Shown piece after piece: positions 26,976 to 35,833 of a stretch of DNA of 64,000 bases. The stretch comes from Niveibacterium sp. 24ML (GTDB lineage: Bacteria; Pseudomonadota; Gammaproteobacteria; Burkholderiales; Rhodocyclaceae): the NCBI RefSeq assembly GCF_026586805.1, contig NZ_JAPFHA010000013.1:62001-126000 (forward strand). The letters run 5' to 3'. A program made the translations under genes and the position numbers. A model generated the notes under the pieces. It searched no databases. It was given only the letters and a program-made list of their open reading frames with translations, and was not told where the DNA came from. Each line of letters opens with the position of its first letter. Positions within the stretch are counted from its first letter, which is position 1.

Positions 26976-27005
26976 TGCGCGATGACGGGATCGCCGTCAT
27001 GCGCA
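26976..27005 (-). repeat. Hairpin between nasA and the YbiB-family gene
   Basis: TGCGC plus ATGACGG pair with CCGTCAT plus GCGCA (one bulged base, 5-nt loop), a 12-bp stem. A second stem GGTGCC/GGCACC lies closer to nasA. Without a T tract these look more like processing or stability elements than a terminator. Confidence 0.5.
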
Positions 27006-27051
27006 CCGGGAAGCGGTGCCTTTGGTGTGTGGCCTCGGGCACCATGGAGGC

Positions 27052-29784
27052 TCATGACGTGTGTTCTCCGCCGCTGAGCCGTTTGAGTTCGGGCACGCAG
27101 GATCCGCAGTTGGTGCCGCACTTCGTGCGGGCCTGCAGCGATTCGAGCGTTTCGCCGGCCTTGAATGCCGCGACGATGTCGCGTTCGGCCACGTCGAAGC
27201 AATTGCAGATCACCTTGCCGCGCTGCTCCTGCTGCCCCGCAGGCGCTTGGGTGAGCGGGGCGAGCAGCCACTTGCGTGCCTCGCCGGCCGGTGTGCCCTG
27301 CGCCATCATGTCCTGTAGCCACCCGGCAGCGCGGGTTTCACCCACCAGCCGCACGGCGCTGAGGGTGTCGCCGTCGATCAGCGCGCGCTTGGCGATGTCG
27401 CGCCGAGCGTCGCGGTAGCTCAGCGCGTGCGGATCATCCAGCGCCACGGCATGATCGAGCGCGGCAATTGCCGCATCGGCGGCTTCCGGCGCGCGCGCCT
27501 TGAGCACCACCACCGGCGCATCGCGCCCGGCCAGCGTCAGGCTTGAGTAGCTGGCCTCGGGCAGGGCGCTGCGCAGGGTGTCGCGCACGCGTGCCATCAC
27601 GGCCATTGCGCTGTCGACCGCATCCGGCTCCACCCGCCGCAGCGCGACGATCTCGCGGCCTTCGGCGAACTTCTCGATCTGCACGGCGGTGTGTTTGAGC
27701 TCGGGCTGCTTCGAGTAGGGGTCGAAGGCCGGTACCGTCAGCGCATTGACGCCGTGGCCGCCCATCGAGTTGCTGCCCCAGTGCATCGGCAGGAAGGCCT
27801 GGCCCTGGCGCACCGAATCGCTCGCGGCGGCCTTGACGATGATCGCGCCCCGGCGGCTGCTGACGCGCACCAGATCGCCTTCGGCCAGCGATCGGCGCTC
27901 AAGGTCGGCCGGGTTCAGGTGCAGCAGCGGCTCGCCTTCATGCGCGAACAGTCGCGCCAGCGTGCCGGTGCGGCTCATGCCGTGCCACTGGTCGCGCAGC
28001 CGGCCGGTGGTCAGGGCGATCGGGTATTTGGCCGATACCGGTTCGGCGACTGCCTTGTGTTCGGTCACCACGAAGCGTGCGCGGCCCGATTCGGTGGGGA
28101 ACAGGCCGTCTTCGTACAGCCGTTGCCGGCCCTGGCTGGCGCCCTCGGGGTAGGGCCACTGCTGCGGGCCTGCGGCCTCCAGCGTGGCGTAAGACAGGCC
28201 GGTGATGTCCAGATCGCGCCCGCGCGTGCTTTCGCGGTGCTCGTTCCAGATCGCCTCGTCGTCGGCGTAGGGGAAGAGTGCGTCGGTGTGCGGGTGTTCG
28301 AGCGCGCGGCCGAGGCGGCGTGCGAAGTCGACCGCGATGTCCCAGTCATGGCGTGCTTCGCCGGGGGCTGGCACGGCCGGGCGGACACGCGAGATGCGGC
28401 GTTCGGAATTGGTGACCGTGCCGGTCTTCTCGCCCCAGGTGCTGGCCGGCAAGAGCAGGTCGGCGTAGGCGGCGGTCTCGGTGGTGGCGTAGGCCTCCTG
28501 CACCACGACGAACTCGGCCTTGCCGAGCGCGCGCGCAATCTGCGCGGCGTCGGGCATCGACTGCGCCGGGTTCGTGCAGGCGATCCAGACCGCCTTGATC
28601 TCACCGCTTTCCAGTGCGTTGAACAGTTCGACCGCGCTCTTGCCCGGTTTTTCGGGCACTGAGGGCAGCCCCCACAGCGCGGCCACTTCAGCGCGGTGCT
28701 GCGGGTTGGCCAGATCGCGGTGGGCCGAGAGCATGTTGGCAAGCCCGCCCACTTCACGGCCACCCATCGCGTTGGGTTGGCCAGTCAAAGAAAAGGGGCC
28801 GGCGCCAGGCCGGCCCAAATGCCCAGAGGCGAGATGAAGATTGATCAGCGCGGCATTGTTGTGAGTGCCGTGCGAAGACTGGTTGAGGCCCTGGCAGTAC
28901 ATCGACAGGGTGGCTTTCGAGGTGGCGAACCACTGCGCGGCGCGCTCGATGTCGGCCGCCGGCACGCCGCAGATGCCCGCCGCCATTTGCGGCGTGTAGG
29001 CGCGCACCACCTTCTTGAGTGCGTCGAAGCCTTCGGTGTGGGCGGCGATGTAGGCCTCGTCCACCCAGCCTTCCCACAGCATCACATGCAGCATCGCGTT
29101 GTAGAGCGCAATGTCGCTGCCGGGCAGGATCGCCAGGTGCAGGTCGGCCGCTTCGGCGGTGTCGGTGCGGCGCGGGTCCACCACGATCAGCTTCATCGCC
29201 GGGTTGGCCTTGCGCGCGTCTTCGATGCGGCGGAAGACGATCGGGTGGGCGAAGGCGGTGTTGCTGCCGCTGATGAAAAGGCAGTCGGTATGGTCGATGT
29301 CTTCGTAACAGGCGGGCGGAGCGTCGGCGCCGAGCGTCTGCTTGTAGCCGGCCACCGCGCTGCTCATGCACAGGCGCGAGTTGGTGTCGACGTTGTTGGT
29401 GCCGATCAGCCCCTTCGCGAGCTTGTTGAAGACGTAGTAATCCTCGGTCAGCAACTGGCCGGAAATGTAGAACGCGACGGCATCCGGGCCGTGCTCGCGG
29501 ATGATCGTGGCAAAACGCTCACTGGCGTGGTCGAGCGCGGCGTTCCAGCTGACCCGCTGCCGCGCGGTGGCGCGATTGGTGCGAAGTTCGGGGTACAGCG
29601 CGCGGGCCGCGCGGGTGCTGGGTGCCGCCGTCAGGTGCAGGGTCGAACCCTTCGTGCACAGGCGGCCGAAGTTGGCCGGGTGGGTGGGGTCACCGCGCAC
29701 GCCGGTGATCGTGCCCGCATCGTGTTCGATGATGACGCCGCAGCCAACCCCGCAGTAGCAGCATGTGGATTTTGTTTCGGGCAT
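27052..29784 (-). CDS. nasA: Assimilatory nitrate reductase catalytic subunit
   Basis: A 910-residue molybdopterin enzyme. The N-terminal [4Fe-4S] motif is CCYCGVGCGV...CTKG (residues 8-45). Mo-bis-MGD binding regions follow (NTNSRLCMSSAVAGYK, SGSNTAFAHP, GQPNAMGGREVGG), then the C-terminal molybdopterin-binding domain (LTTGRLRDQWHGMSRTG). The last about 60 residues are a BFD-like [2Fe-2S] domain (CNCFDVAERDI...CGTNCGSC), typical of NasA. It reduces nitrate to nitrite in the cytoplasm, feeding NirBD. ATG 29784 follows GAGGA; a sigma-54 promoter lies 27 bp upstream. Confidence 0.95.
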   Translation of the reverse strand: MPETKSTCCYCGVGCGVIIEHDAGTITGVRGDPTHPANFGRLCTKGSTLHLTAAPSTRAARALYPELRTNRATARQRVSWNAALDHASERFATIIREHGPDAVAFYISGQLLTEDYYVFNKLAKGLIGTNNVDTNSRLCMSSAVAGYKQTLGADAPPACYEDIDHTDCLFISGSNTAFAHPIVFRRIEDARKANPAMKLIVVDPRRTDTAEAADLHLAILPGSDIALYNAMLHVMLWEGWVDEAYIAAHTEGFDALKKVVRAYTPQMAAGICGVPAADIERAAQWFATSKATLSMYCQGLNQSSHGTHNNAALINLHLASGHLGRPGAGPFSLTGQPNAMGGREVGGLANMLSAHRDLANPQHRAEVAALWGLPSVPEKPGKSAVELFNALESGEIKAVWIACTNPAQSMPDAAQIARALGKAEFVVVQEAYATTETAAYADLLLPASTWGEKTGTVTNSERRISRVRPAVPAPGEARHDWDIAVDFARRLGRALEHPHTDALFPYADDEAIWNEHRESTRGRDLDITGLSYATLEAAGPQQWPYPEGASQGRQRLYEDGLFPTESGRARFVVTEHKAVAEPVSAKYPIALTTGRLRDQWHGMSRTGTLARLFAHEGEPLLHLNPADLERRSLAEGDLVRVSSRRGAIIVKAAASDSVRQGQAFLPMHWGSNSMGGHGVNALTVPAFDPYSKQPELKHTAVQIEKFAEGREIVALRRVEPDAVDSAMAVMARVRDTLRSALPEASYSSLTLAGRDAPVVVLKARAPEAADAAIAALDHAVALDDPHALSYRDARRDIAKRALIDGDTLSAVRLVGETRAAGWLQDMMAQGTPAGEARKWLLAPLTQAPAGQQEQRGKVICNCFDVAERDIVAAFKAGETLESLQARTKCGTNCGSCVPELKRLSGGEHTS

Positions 29785-29810
29785 GTTTTCCTCGTCTCCG
29801 GGGACGAGTT

Positions 29811-29826
29811 AGCAATGCCTGTGCCA
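29811..29826 (-). promoter_or_regulatory. Sigma-54 (-24/-12) promoter of nasA
   Basis: On the minus strand TGGCACAGGCATTGCT matches TGGCACGNNNNTTGCW with one difference, GG and GC being 10 bp apart. The predicted start (near 29800) gives a leader of about 16 nt that just contains the ribosome binding site. Confidence 0.82.
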
Positions 29827-29889
29827 TGACGAGCGGGAGCCCGCTGAACTGTTTGGCAAGGCCCCGGATTCGCAGGGCGCGCGCCAGCC

Positions 29890-29906
29890 GGCACCAGATT
29901 GATGCG
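29890..29906 (-). promoter_or_regulatory. Candidate NtrC site, nasA-proximal
   Basis: GGCACCAGATTGATGCG resembles TGCACC-N5-GGTGCA (9 of 12 defined positions). It is 64 bp upstream of the nasA -24 element. Confidence 0.45.
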
Positions 29907-29959
29907 CACCGGCGTCGCTGTGGGGCGCCGAAACGGCGTGCATGCGTTCGTCGTGCTTG

Positions 29960-29976
29960 CGCACCGGATTGGGGCG
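29960..29976 (-). promoter_or_regulatory. Candidate NtrC site, nasA-distal
   Basis: CGCACCGGATTGGGGCG is a second imperfect match (9 of 12), 70 bp from the first. The two could form an enhancer, and they lie within the region upstream of the divergent chemoreceptor gene. Confidence 0.38.
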
Positions 29977-30048
29977 AGCGGTGCTGTGGCCTCAAGTAAA
30001 TCCGCCGGATGTCGTTGTGCTGAACTTGCGCTCGCGTGGGAGGTTCAG

Positions 30049-31656
30049 ATGCTCAAGCGGAAACTGTCGATACAGGCCTTGCTTTTGTTGCTCGCGGTGG
30101 CGGGGATCATTGCGGTGCTGGTGAGCGGTTTGATCGCACAATTCGGCACGCGCCAGCTTGCGGGCGGCATTGATGCGCTGATGGCAACGCAGCAGCAGGT
30201 GCTGCGCCAGGCCGACGTGGACATGATGCACGACGCCGTGCGCGGTGATGTGCTCAGTGCGCGCCTGCTTGCGGCCGGTGGCGGCGGTGACAAGGCGCAG
30301 GTGCAGCAGGACTTTGCCGAGCACGCCAAACGCTTGCGCGACAACTTCGAGCGCAACCGCAGCGAGCTTTCGGCATCGGAACGCGCGCTTGCCGACGCCG
30401 CTGCGCCGGTGCTGGAGCGTTACCTCACGACCGCCGGCGCATTGATCGACCACGCCTCCTCGCAGGCGGAAGTCGATGCCTTCAACCAGGATTTCGATGC
30501 GCTTGAGGACAGCCTCGCCAAGCTGACCGAGCAGATCGCGGCAGCGGCCGAACATGAACGCGAGTCGGCCGCGAAGACGGTGGGTACCGTTCAGTGGCGC
30601 AGCGCCGCGGTGGCCTTGCTGGCTGCGGCGGGTTTGTTGTTTGCAGCGGTCTTCGTCTATCGCCGAATCGGGCCGCCGCTCAGGCGGATTGCGCGCGAGG
30701 CGAAGGACATTGCGAGTTCGGGCGATCTGTCACGCCGCATCGGTGGTGCGGCCGGCGATGAGCTTGGGGATGCGATCACCGCCTTCGATCATCTGCTCTC
30801 GGTGCAGCAAGGCGTTGTGCGCGACGCACTGCGCGCCGCGCAGGAGACTGCTGCGGCAGTGGCGGCGATGCAGGGCGTCAGCAATGCCGTGCGTGACGAT
30901 GCGAACGTACAGCAGGCCCTTGCAAGCCGAGCGAGCGCTGACTTCGCCGCGATTCGCGCCAGCGTCGAGCTGGTGGCGGCCAACGCGGGCCAGGCACTGG
31001 CGCGTGCGCAGGCTTCTGGCGAGTTCGCGCGCAACGGTTCAAAGCTGGTACACCGTGCCGCCTGTGACATCCGCACGATTGCCGATTCGGTGCAAGAGAC
31101 CGCTCAGGTGGTGGCGTCGCTGAGCGGCGAGGCAAGCCAGATCGCGACGGTGGTGGGCGAGATCAAGGCGATCGCCGACCAGACCAACCTGCTGGCGCTC
31201 AACGCTGCCATCGAGGCGGCGCGTGCCGGTGAGCAGGGGCGCGGCTTTGCGGTGGTGGCCGACGAGGTGCGCAAGCTGGCCGAACGCACCGCGCACTCGA
31301 CCGAACTGATCGTCGGCACGGTGGGGCGCATCCAGCAGACGATCGCGGTGGCGGTCGGCGCGATCGATCAGAGCGTGGACGGGGTTCAGGCCAGTGTGGC
31401 CCGCGCCGAAGAGGCCGGTGCCGCGGTGGAAGAGATTCCGCGTGCCGCGGCCGAAGTGGAGGTGGGCATGGCCGGCATCCAGCAAGCCTTGCACGAGGAA
31501 CGCGATGCCACGCAAAGGCTCGATGGCCTGATCGCCCAGATCGCCGAGGCGGCCGACCGCAACGCCGGCAATGCGGTAAGCGCGGCGGGCCTCGCCACCG
31601 AAGCGGCGCAGGCGATGACGCAGCTGGGCGAGTCGGTTGGGCGGTTCAAGGTCTAG
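30049..31656 (+). CDS. Methyl-accepting chemotaxis protein
   Basis: A 535-residue chemoreceptor. TM1 (about 8-30) and TM2 (about 183-205) flank a roughly 150-residue helical periplasmic domain of the four-helix-bundle type; a HAMP domain ([20 protein letters not shown], about 206-258) follows. The kinase-control tip, including [20 protein letters not shown] and [18 protein letters not shown], is at about 370-415. It has no C-terminal CheR-tethering pentapeptide. ATG 30049 has GGGAGG 5 nt upstream. It is divergent from nasA and could sense a nitrogen source, but its sensor domain lacks the PilJ/NarX motif, so the ligand is unknown. Confidence 0.9.
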   Translation: MLKRKLSIQALLLLLAVAGIIAVLVSGLIAQFGTRQLAGGIDALMATQQQVLRQADVDMMHDAVRGDVLSARLLAAGGGGDKAQVQQDFAEHAKRLRDNFERNRSELSASERALADAAAPVLERYLTTAGALIDHASSQAEVDAFNQDFDALEDSLAKLTEQIAAAAEHERESAAKTVGTVQWRSAAVALLAAAGLLFAAVFVYRRIGPPLRRIAREAKDIASSGDLSRRIGGAAGDELGDAITAFDHLLSVQQGVVRDALRAAQETAAAVAAMQGVSNAVRDDANVQQALASRASADFAAIRASVELVAANAGQALARAQASGEFARNGSKLVHRAACDIRTIADSVQETAQVVASLSGEASQIATVVGEIKAIADQTNLLALNAAIEAARAGEQGRGFAVVADEVRKLAERTAHSTELIVGTVGRIQQTIAVAVGAIDQSVDGVQASVARAEEAGAAVEEIPRAAAEVEVGMAGIQQALHEERDATQRLDGLIAQIAEAADRNAGNAVSAAGLATEAAQAMTQLGESVGRFKV

Positions 31657-31676
31657 GGCGCGGCCGGCGCGCCAGT

Positions 31677-32600
31677 TCAAGCCCTTGCGAGCAGGGCGAG
31701 CGCGCTGACCTGATCAAGGATCGGTTGCGGCGCAGGCGTGCGCCCTTCGAGCATTGCGCGGATCAGTGCGGCGTTGTCGGCAACGTTGCAATCGCCACCC
31801 GGTTCGCGCAGCGGATCGCCGTCTTCCTGTTCGAACAGCACGCGCGCGGCGCCGTCGAGGTAGCCGAGCAGGCGCGGGCGCCGCCGCGGGTGGGCGTAGG
31901 CTTCGCCTTCGGTGGCGCGCATCAGCATGGCGTTGGCGTGCTCGCGGTCGAGTTGCTCGGCCATGCGTTCGAGGTATTCCGGGTGGGTCACGGCGATCAC
32001 CCGCACGCTGCGATCGCGGCAGGGGTCGAGCAGCTTTGCCAGCGTATGGCCGCTGTTGCGCAGGCCGACGCGGCGGCGCAGCGCGAGCAGGGCATCGAGG
32101 CCGGGGCACAGCTCGGCTACCGCGATGCAGGCCAGCTTGCTCGCAGCTAGCTGCGCGCCGGCTTCGTCGGCGGACCCGGCGGGCGCAATGCCCAGCGCGG
32201 CGAGCAGTTCAAACGGGCTGACGCGGCTTTCGAAATCGTGCCGCCCCTGGATCAGCACCGGCACGCCTTCGCGGGCCAGCAGCATGGCGACCAGGGGCAT
32301 CAGGTTGGGCTGCTTGCGCGCGCCGTTGTAGGTGGGCAATACCACGCAGCGCGGGCCGGCGGGCGCCGCCACTTGTGCGGTCCGTGCATCCATCGCGCGT
32401 TTGAAGCCGGCGATCTCGTTGGCGTCTTCGCCCTTGATCCGCATCGAAAGCAGGATGGCACCCAGTTCCAGGTCGGGCACCCGCTGGTTGAGGATGTCGC
32501 CGAAAAGGGTTTCGGCCTGCGCTTCGCTCATCGGCTTGGCGCCCTTGGCGCCCCGGCCGATTTCCTTGATGATCGGGGCGTATTGCATGGTGTCGTTCAT
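31677..32600 (-). CDS. ybiB: YbiB/TrpD2-family DNA-binding protein (second paralogue)
   Basis: A 307-residue member of the same family as the gene at 25947-26921, but closer to E. coli YbiB: IIKEIGRGAKGAK near the start, VPDLELGAILLSMRIKGE, and PTYNGARKQPNLMPL at the glycine loop. E. coli YbiB is a nucleic-acid-binding protein of the LexA regulon that keeps the phosphoribosyltransferase fold. The start is ATG 32600 (ATG 32588 is an alternative); the ribosome binding site is weak. It is convergent with the chemoreceptor and divergent from the GarR-type gene. Confidence 0.85.
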   Translation of the reverse strand: MNDTMQYAPIIKEIGRGAKGAKPMSEAQAETLFGDILNQRVPDLELGAILLSMRIKGEDANEIAGFKRAMDARTAQVAAPAGPRCVVLPTYNGARKQPNLMPLVAMLLAREGVPVLIQGRHDFESRVSPFELLAALGIAPAGSADEAGAQLAASKLACIAVAELCPGLDALLALRRRVGLRNSGHTLAKLLDPCRDRSVRVIAVTHPEYLERMAEQLDREHANAMLMRATEGEAYAHPRRRPRLLGYLDGAARVLFEQEDGDPLREPGGDCNVADNAALIRAMLEGRTPAPQPILDQVSALALLARA

Positions 32601-32674
32601 TTATCTGCGGCCCTGCCTTGTTGAATCTGTGCGCGGCAAGTACTGCGCCAGAGCGCGCATTCTACGGAGGAATC

Positions 32675-33562
32675 ATGAAAGTCGGCTTTGTCGGACTAGG
32701 GATCATGGGGCGCCCGATGGCGCTCAACCTGCTCAAGGGCGGGCACCAGGTGGCGGTGTGGACGCGCCGCGCGGAATCCATGCAGCCGCTCTTGGCTGCG
32801 GGTGCCGCCGCGGCCGAATCGGCGGCCGCACTGGCGCGGGACTGCGAGCTGGTCATCAGCATGGTGGCTGATGCGCCGGACGTGGAGCAGGTGGCCCTTG
32901 GCCCGCAAGGGGTGGTGGCCGGCGCTGAAGCAGCCGGCCGCAATGATCTGGTGTTCGCCGACATGAGCACCATCGCGCCTTCAGCCGCGCGCTCGATCGC
33001 CGCGCGGATGGCCGAGCGCGGCGTGACGATGCTCGACGCGCCGGTATCCGGCGGCGAAGTCGGCGCGATTGCCGGCAGCCTCACGATCATGGTCGGTGGC
33101 CAGCAGGCCGCTTGCGAGCGCGCGCGCCCGGCCTTCGAATGCATGGGCAAGACGGTCACCTGGATCGGTGAGAGCGGTGCAGGGCAGGTGGCCAAGGCGT
33201 GCAACCAGATCCTGACGGGCGCCGGGGTGGCGATCGTGGCCGAGGCGCTGCACTTTGCGCGCGCTTCGGGCGTGGACCCGGCGCGGGTGCGCGAGGCGAT
33301 GCTGGGCGGCTTTGCCTACAGCCGTATCCTTGAAAACCACGGCCAGCGCATGCTCGACCGCAACTTCAAGCCCGGCTTCAAGGCCTGGATGCATCAGAAG
33401 GATCTGCGCATCGTGCTCGACGAGGCGCACCAGATGGGCGTGTCTCTGCCCAACAGCGCGGCGACTGCGCAGATGCTCAACGGCGCGGTCGGTTGCGGCA
33501 TGGGCGAGGACGATTCGATTTCCTTGCTACGCCTGCTTGAGCGGATCTCAGGGAGGGATTAG
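32675..33562 (+). CDS. NAD(P)-dependent beta-hydroxyacid dehydrogenase (2-hydroxy-3-oxopropionate reductase type)
   Basis: A 295-residue member of the 3-hydroxyisobutyrate dehydrogenase / tartronate semialdehyde reductase family. The Rossmann motif is VGFVGLGIMGRPMALNLLKGGH, the substrate-binding block DAPVSGGEVGAIAGSLTIMVGG, and GQVAKACNQ carries the catalytic lysine. GarR/GlxR is the likeliest subtype; 3-hydroxyisobutyrate dehydrogenase or a glyoxylate/succinic-semialdehyde reductase is possible. ATG 32675 has GGAGG. It is 2 bp from the lipoprotein gene downstream. Confidence 0.87.
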   Translation: MKVGFVGLGIMGRPMALNLLKGGHQVAVWTRRAESMQPLLAAGAAAAESAAALARDCELVISMVADAPDVEQVALGPQGVVAGAEAAGRNDLVFADMSTIAPSAARSIAARMAERGVTMLDAPVSGGEVGAIAGSLTIMVGGQQAACERARPAFECMGKTVTWIGESGAGQVAKACNQILTGAGVAIVAEALHFARASGVDPARVREAMLGGFAYSRILENHGQRMLDRNFKPGFKAWMHQKDLRIVLDEAHQMGVSLPNSAATAQMLNGAVGCGMGEDDSISLLRLLERISGRD

Positions 33563-33564
33563 GC

Positions 33565-34071
33565 ATGAGCAAGAAATGGCTCGCGCCAATCCTTGCCGCC
33601 CCGGTGCTGCTGGGCGGCTGCGCGATGATGGCGCTCGGGCTCGAGAGGCCCGACGTGGCGGTCAGCGATGTCAGCGTCCTGCAAGGCGGCACCCTGCTCG
33701 AACAGCGTTTGCGGCTGACGCTGCGGGTGAGCAATCCGAACGACAAGGACATCGCGATTGACGGCCTGTCCTTCCGCTTCGAAGTCAACGATCAGGAAGT
33801 GGCCCGCGGGCTCTCGAACCAGCGCAGCGTGTTGCCGCGCCTGGGCGAGACGAGCGTGCCGGTGGATGTCAGCGCGTCGATGGTCGACTTGCTGCGCCAC
33901 GCGCCCAAGATGCTCGAACGCGGCAGCGGCGGCAAGCTTGCGTATCGAGTGCGTGGCGATGTGGTGACGCAGGACTACGGCCGCCTGCCTTTCGATCGCA
34001 GGGGCGAGTTTTCACTGGAGTCGCTTGCCGGCAAGGCGCCCCGCGAGGGCGCTACGCGCGGCCAGTTCTGA
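33565..34071 (+). CDS. LEA14 / WHy-domain lipoprotein
   Basis: A 168-residue exported protein. The signal peptide ends in the lipobox LLGGC (Cys19), predicting a lipoprotein. The mature part is a WHy/LEA type 2 domain: LTLRVSNPNDKDIAIDGLSFRFEVNDQEVARG is the characteristic strand pattern with the Asn-Pro motif. Such domains occur in desiccation and stress proteins in many phyla; the bacterial lipoprotein versions have no settled function. It follows the dehydrogenase stop by 2 bp, suggesting one transcript, although no functional link is evident. Confidence 0.85.
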   Translation: MSKKWLAPILAAPVLLGGCAMMALGLERPDVAVSDVSVLQGGTLLEQRLRLTLRVSNPNDKDIAIDGLSFRFEVNDQEVARGLSNQRSVLPRLGETSVPVDVSASMVDLLRHAPKMLERGSGGKLAYRVRGDVVTQDYGRLPFDRRGEFSLESLAGKAPREGATRGQF

Positions 34072-34117
34072 TGCGCAAGCGGCTGCGGGGCGAGGCAGCG
34101 CCCGCCGTCAAGCAGCG

Positions 34118-34750
34118 TCAGCGCACGCCGTAGCCCTTGAACTTCTCCAGCACGCGGGCGATCTCGTCTTCGGGCAGCAGCACGGGTGCGCCGAGCTGGC
34201 AGGCGCGCCAGTATTGCTCGGCCAGGCTTTCGAGTTCGATCGCAAGGGCCTGCGCGTGGCGCAGGTCGTGCCCCGCCACGATCATGCCGTGATTGGCCAT
34301 CAGGCAGCCGTTGCGCCCTCCCATCGCACGCATCACGGCCTGCGACAAGGCGGGCGTGCCGTATGTGGCGTAGTCGGCGCAGCGAACGTCGGCACCGCCG
34401 AAGCGCGCCACCATGTAGTGGAAGGGCGGAATCGTGCGGTGCAGGCAGGCCAGGGCCGTGCAGAAGGGCGCGTGGGTGTGGATCACTGCGCCGATGTCGG
34501 GCCGTTCAAGGTAGAGATCGCGGTGAATCATCCATTCGGACGAGGGCGCGCGTTGGCCATGGCTTTGGCCGCTTGCATCGACTTCAACAAAGTCGGCCGT
34601 GCCAAGCGCCTCCCACGGCAGGCCCGATGGCGTGATCAGCATGCCGCTGTGGGTGCGCAGGCTCAGGTTGCCGGCCGCGCCGGGGTTCAGGCCGATGGCG
34701 GCGACATGCCGCGCGCAGGCAAGCAGTTGTTCGCGAAGGGGGGCGTTCAT
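34118..34750 (-). CDS. Class II aldolase/adducin protein (methylthioribulose-1-phosphate aldolase or dehydratase)
   Basis: A 210-residue class II aldolase fold. GAAGNLSLR and TPSGLPWE form the phosphate site, SSEWMIHRDLY carries the catalytic-type glutamate, and IHTHAPFCTALA plus ANHGMI supply zinc-binding histidines. It starts with an ATGA overlap on the mtnA stop, so the two are translationally coupled. With MtnA its substrate is probably 5-methylthioribulose-1-phosphate. It could be MtnB (dehydratase of the classical salvage pathway) or the Ald2-type aldolase of the DHAP shunt. No mtnC or mtnD is nearby, which slightly favours the aldolase. Confidence 0.82.
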   Translation of the reverse strand: MNAPLREQLLACARHVAAIGLNPGAAGNLSLRTHSGMLITPSGLPWEALGTADFVEVDASGQSHGQRAPSSEWMIHRDLYLERPDIGAVIHTHAPFCTALACLHRTIPPFHYMVARFGGADVRCADYATYGTPALSQAVMRAMGGRNGCLMANHGMIVAGHDLRHAQALAIELESLAEQYWRACQLGAPVLLPEDEIARVLEKFKGYGVR

Positions 34751-35790
34751 CTTTGCAGGCTTTCGGTGATGCGTGCAGGCGTATGCAGACCGTGTTCGGT
34801 GAAGATGCCGGTGATCAGCGCGGCCGGAGTGACGTCGAAGGCCGGGTTGGCGCAGGCGCCGCTGAAGATGCGCAGGCTTGCTGCCTGGCCGGCGTCGTCG
34901 AGGCCATGCAGCACCTGCACTTCGTCGGCGCTGCGCGCTTCGATCGGGATCGCATCGCCCGTGGGGCAGTGGGCGTCGACGGTGCTGGTGGGCGCGGCAA
35001 TGTAGAAGGGGATGCCGTGCTCGCGCGCCGCAAGCGCCTTCAGGTAGGTGCCCACCTTGTTTGCGGTGTCGCCGTTGGCGGCGATGCGGTCTGCGCCGGT
35101 GATCACGATATCGACCAGGCCTTGCCGCATCAGGTGGCCGGCGGCGTTGTCGGCGATCAGCGTGTGCGGCACGCCGGCTTCGGCCAGCTCCCACGCGGTC
35201 AACAGGCCTTGATTGCGCGGCCGTGTTTCGCTGACCCAGACCTCGACCGCAATGCCTTGCTGCTGGGCGACGTACACCGGCGCCAGCGCGGTGCCCCAAC
35301 CGCAGGTGGCCAGCGCGCCGGCGTTGCAGTGCGTCATCACCCGCAGGGGGCGGGCAAGCGTGCTGGCGGCTTGCGAAAGCAGGCGCGCCCCGTGTTGGCC
35401 GAGCGCAAGGTTGGCGGCAATGTCGCCGGCATGCACTGCCAGCGCTTCGGTCCAGGCGGCGGCGGCGCGCAGTGCCGGTGGCACCGGCCGCAGGTGGGTG
35501 GCCATTCGCGCCAGCGCCCAGTGCAGGTTCACCGCGGTCGGGCGGGTCCGCGCAAGGCGGGCCACGGCCTGTTCAAGTGCGGCATCGGAGGCGTCGGTAC
35601 GCATCGCGAGCGCAATGCCGAAGGCGGCGGTGGCGCCGATCAGCGGCGCGCCGCGCACCTGCATGGTTTCGATTGCCTGCGCGCAGGCTTCGAGCTTGGC
35701 CAGCGTGAGCTTGGCGCAGGTGAAGGGCAGGCGGGTTTGGTCGATGACGCAGATGGCGTCATCAAGCGGGGTCAAGGGTGCAAGTTTCAT
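34747..35790 (-). CDS. mtnA: S-methyl-5-thioribose-1-phosphate isomerase
   Basis: A 347-residue MtnA, related to eIF2B subunits. MQVRGAPLIGATAAFGIALAM is the N-terminal signature, THCNAGALATCGWGTALAPVY holds the catalytic cysteine, and ITGADRIAANGDTANKVGTY holds the catalytic aspartate. It converts methylthioribose-1-phosphate, from methylthioadenosine, to methylthioribulose-1-phosphate. ATG 35790 is in a GGGGGAATG context. It is the first gene of a two-gene operon with the class II aldolase. Confidence 0.93.
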   Translation of the reverse strand: MKLAPLTPLDDAICVIDQTRLPFTCAKLTLAKLEACAQAIETMQVRGAPLIGATAAFGIALAMRTDASDAALEQAVARLARTRPTAVNLHWALARMATHLRPVPPALRAAAAWTEALAVHAGDIAANLALGQHGARLLSQAASTLARPLRVMTHCNAGALATCGWGTALAPVYVAQQQGIAVEVWVSETRPRNQGLLTAWELAEAGVPHTLIADNAAGHLMRQGLVDIVITGADRIAANGDTANKVGTYLKALAAREHGIPFYIAAPTSTVDAHCPTGDAIPIEARSADEVQVLHGLDDAGQAASLRIFSGACANPAFDVTPAALITGIFTEHGLHTPARITESLQR

Positions 35791-35833
35791 TCCCCCATGA
35801 TCGCCGCTCGGGGGCGGTGCGGCAAGTTCCGGA

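Noticed and set aside
29791-29808. CTCGTC-6 nt-GACGAG palindrome next to the nasA start as an RNA hairpin hiding the ribosome binding site
   Set aside because: The predicted sigma-54 start site (about 29800) falls in the middle of the palindrome, so the hairpin would not be in the transcript.
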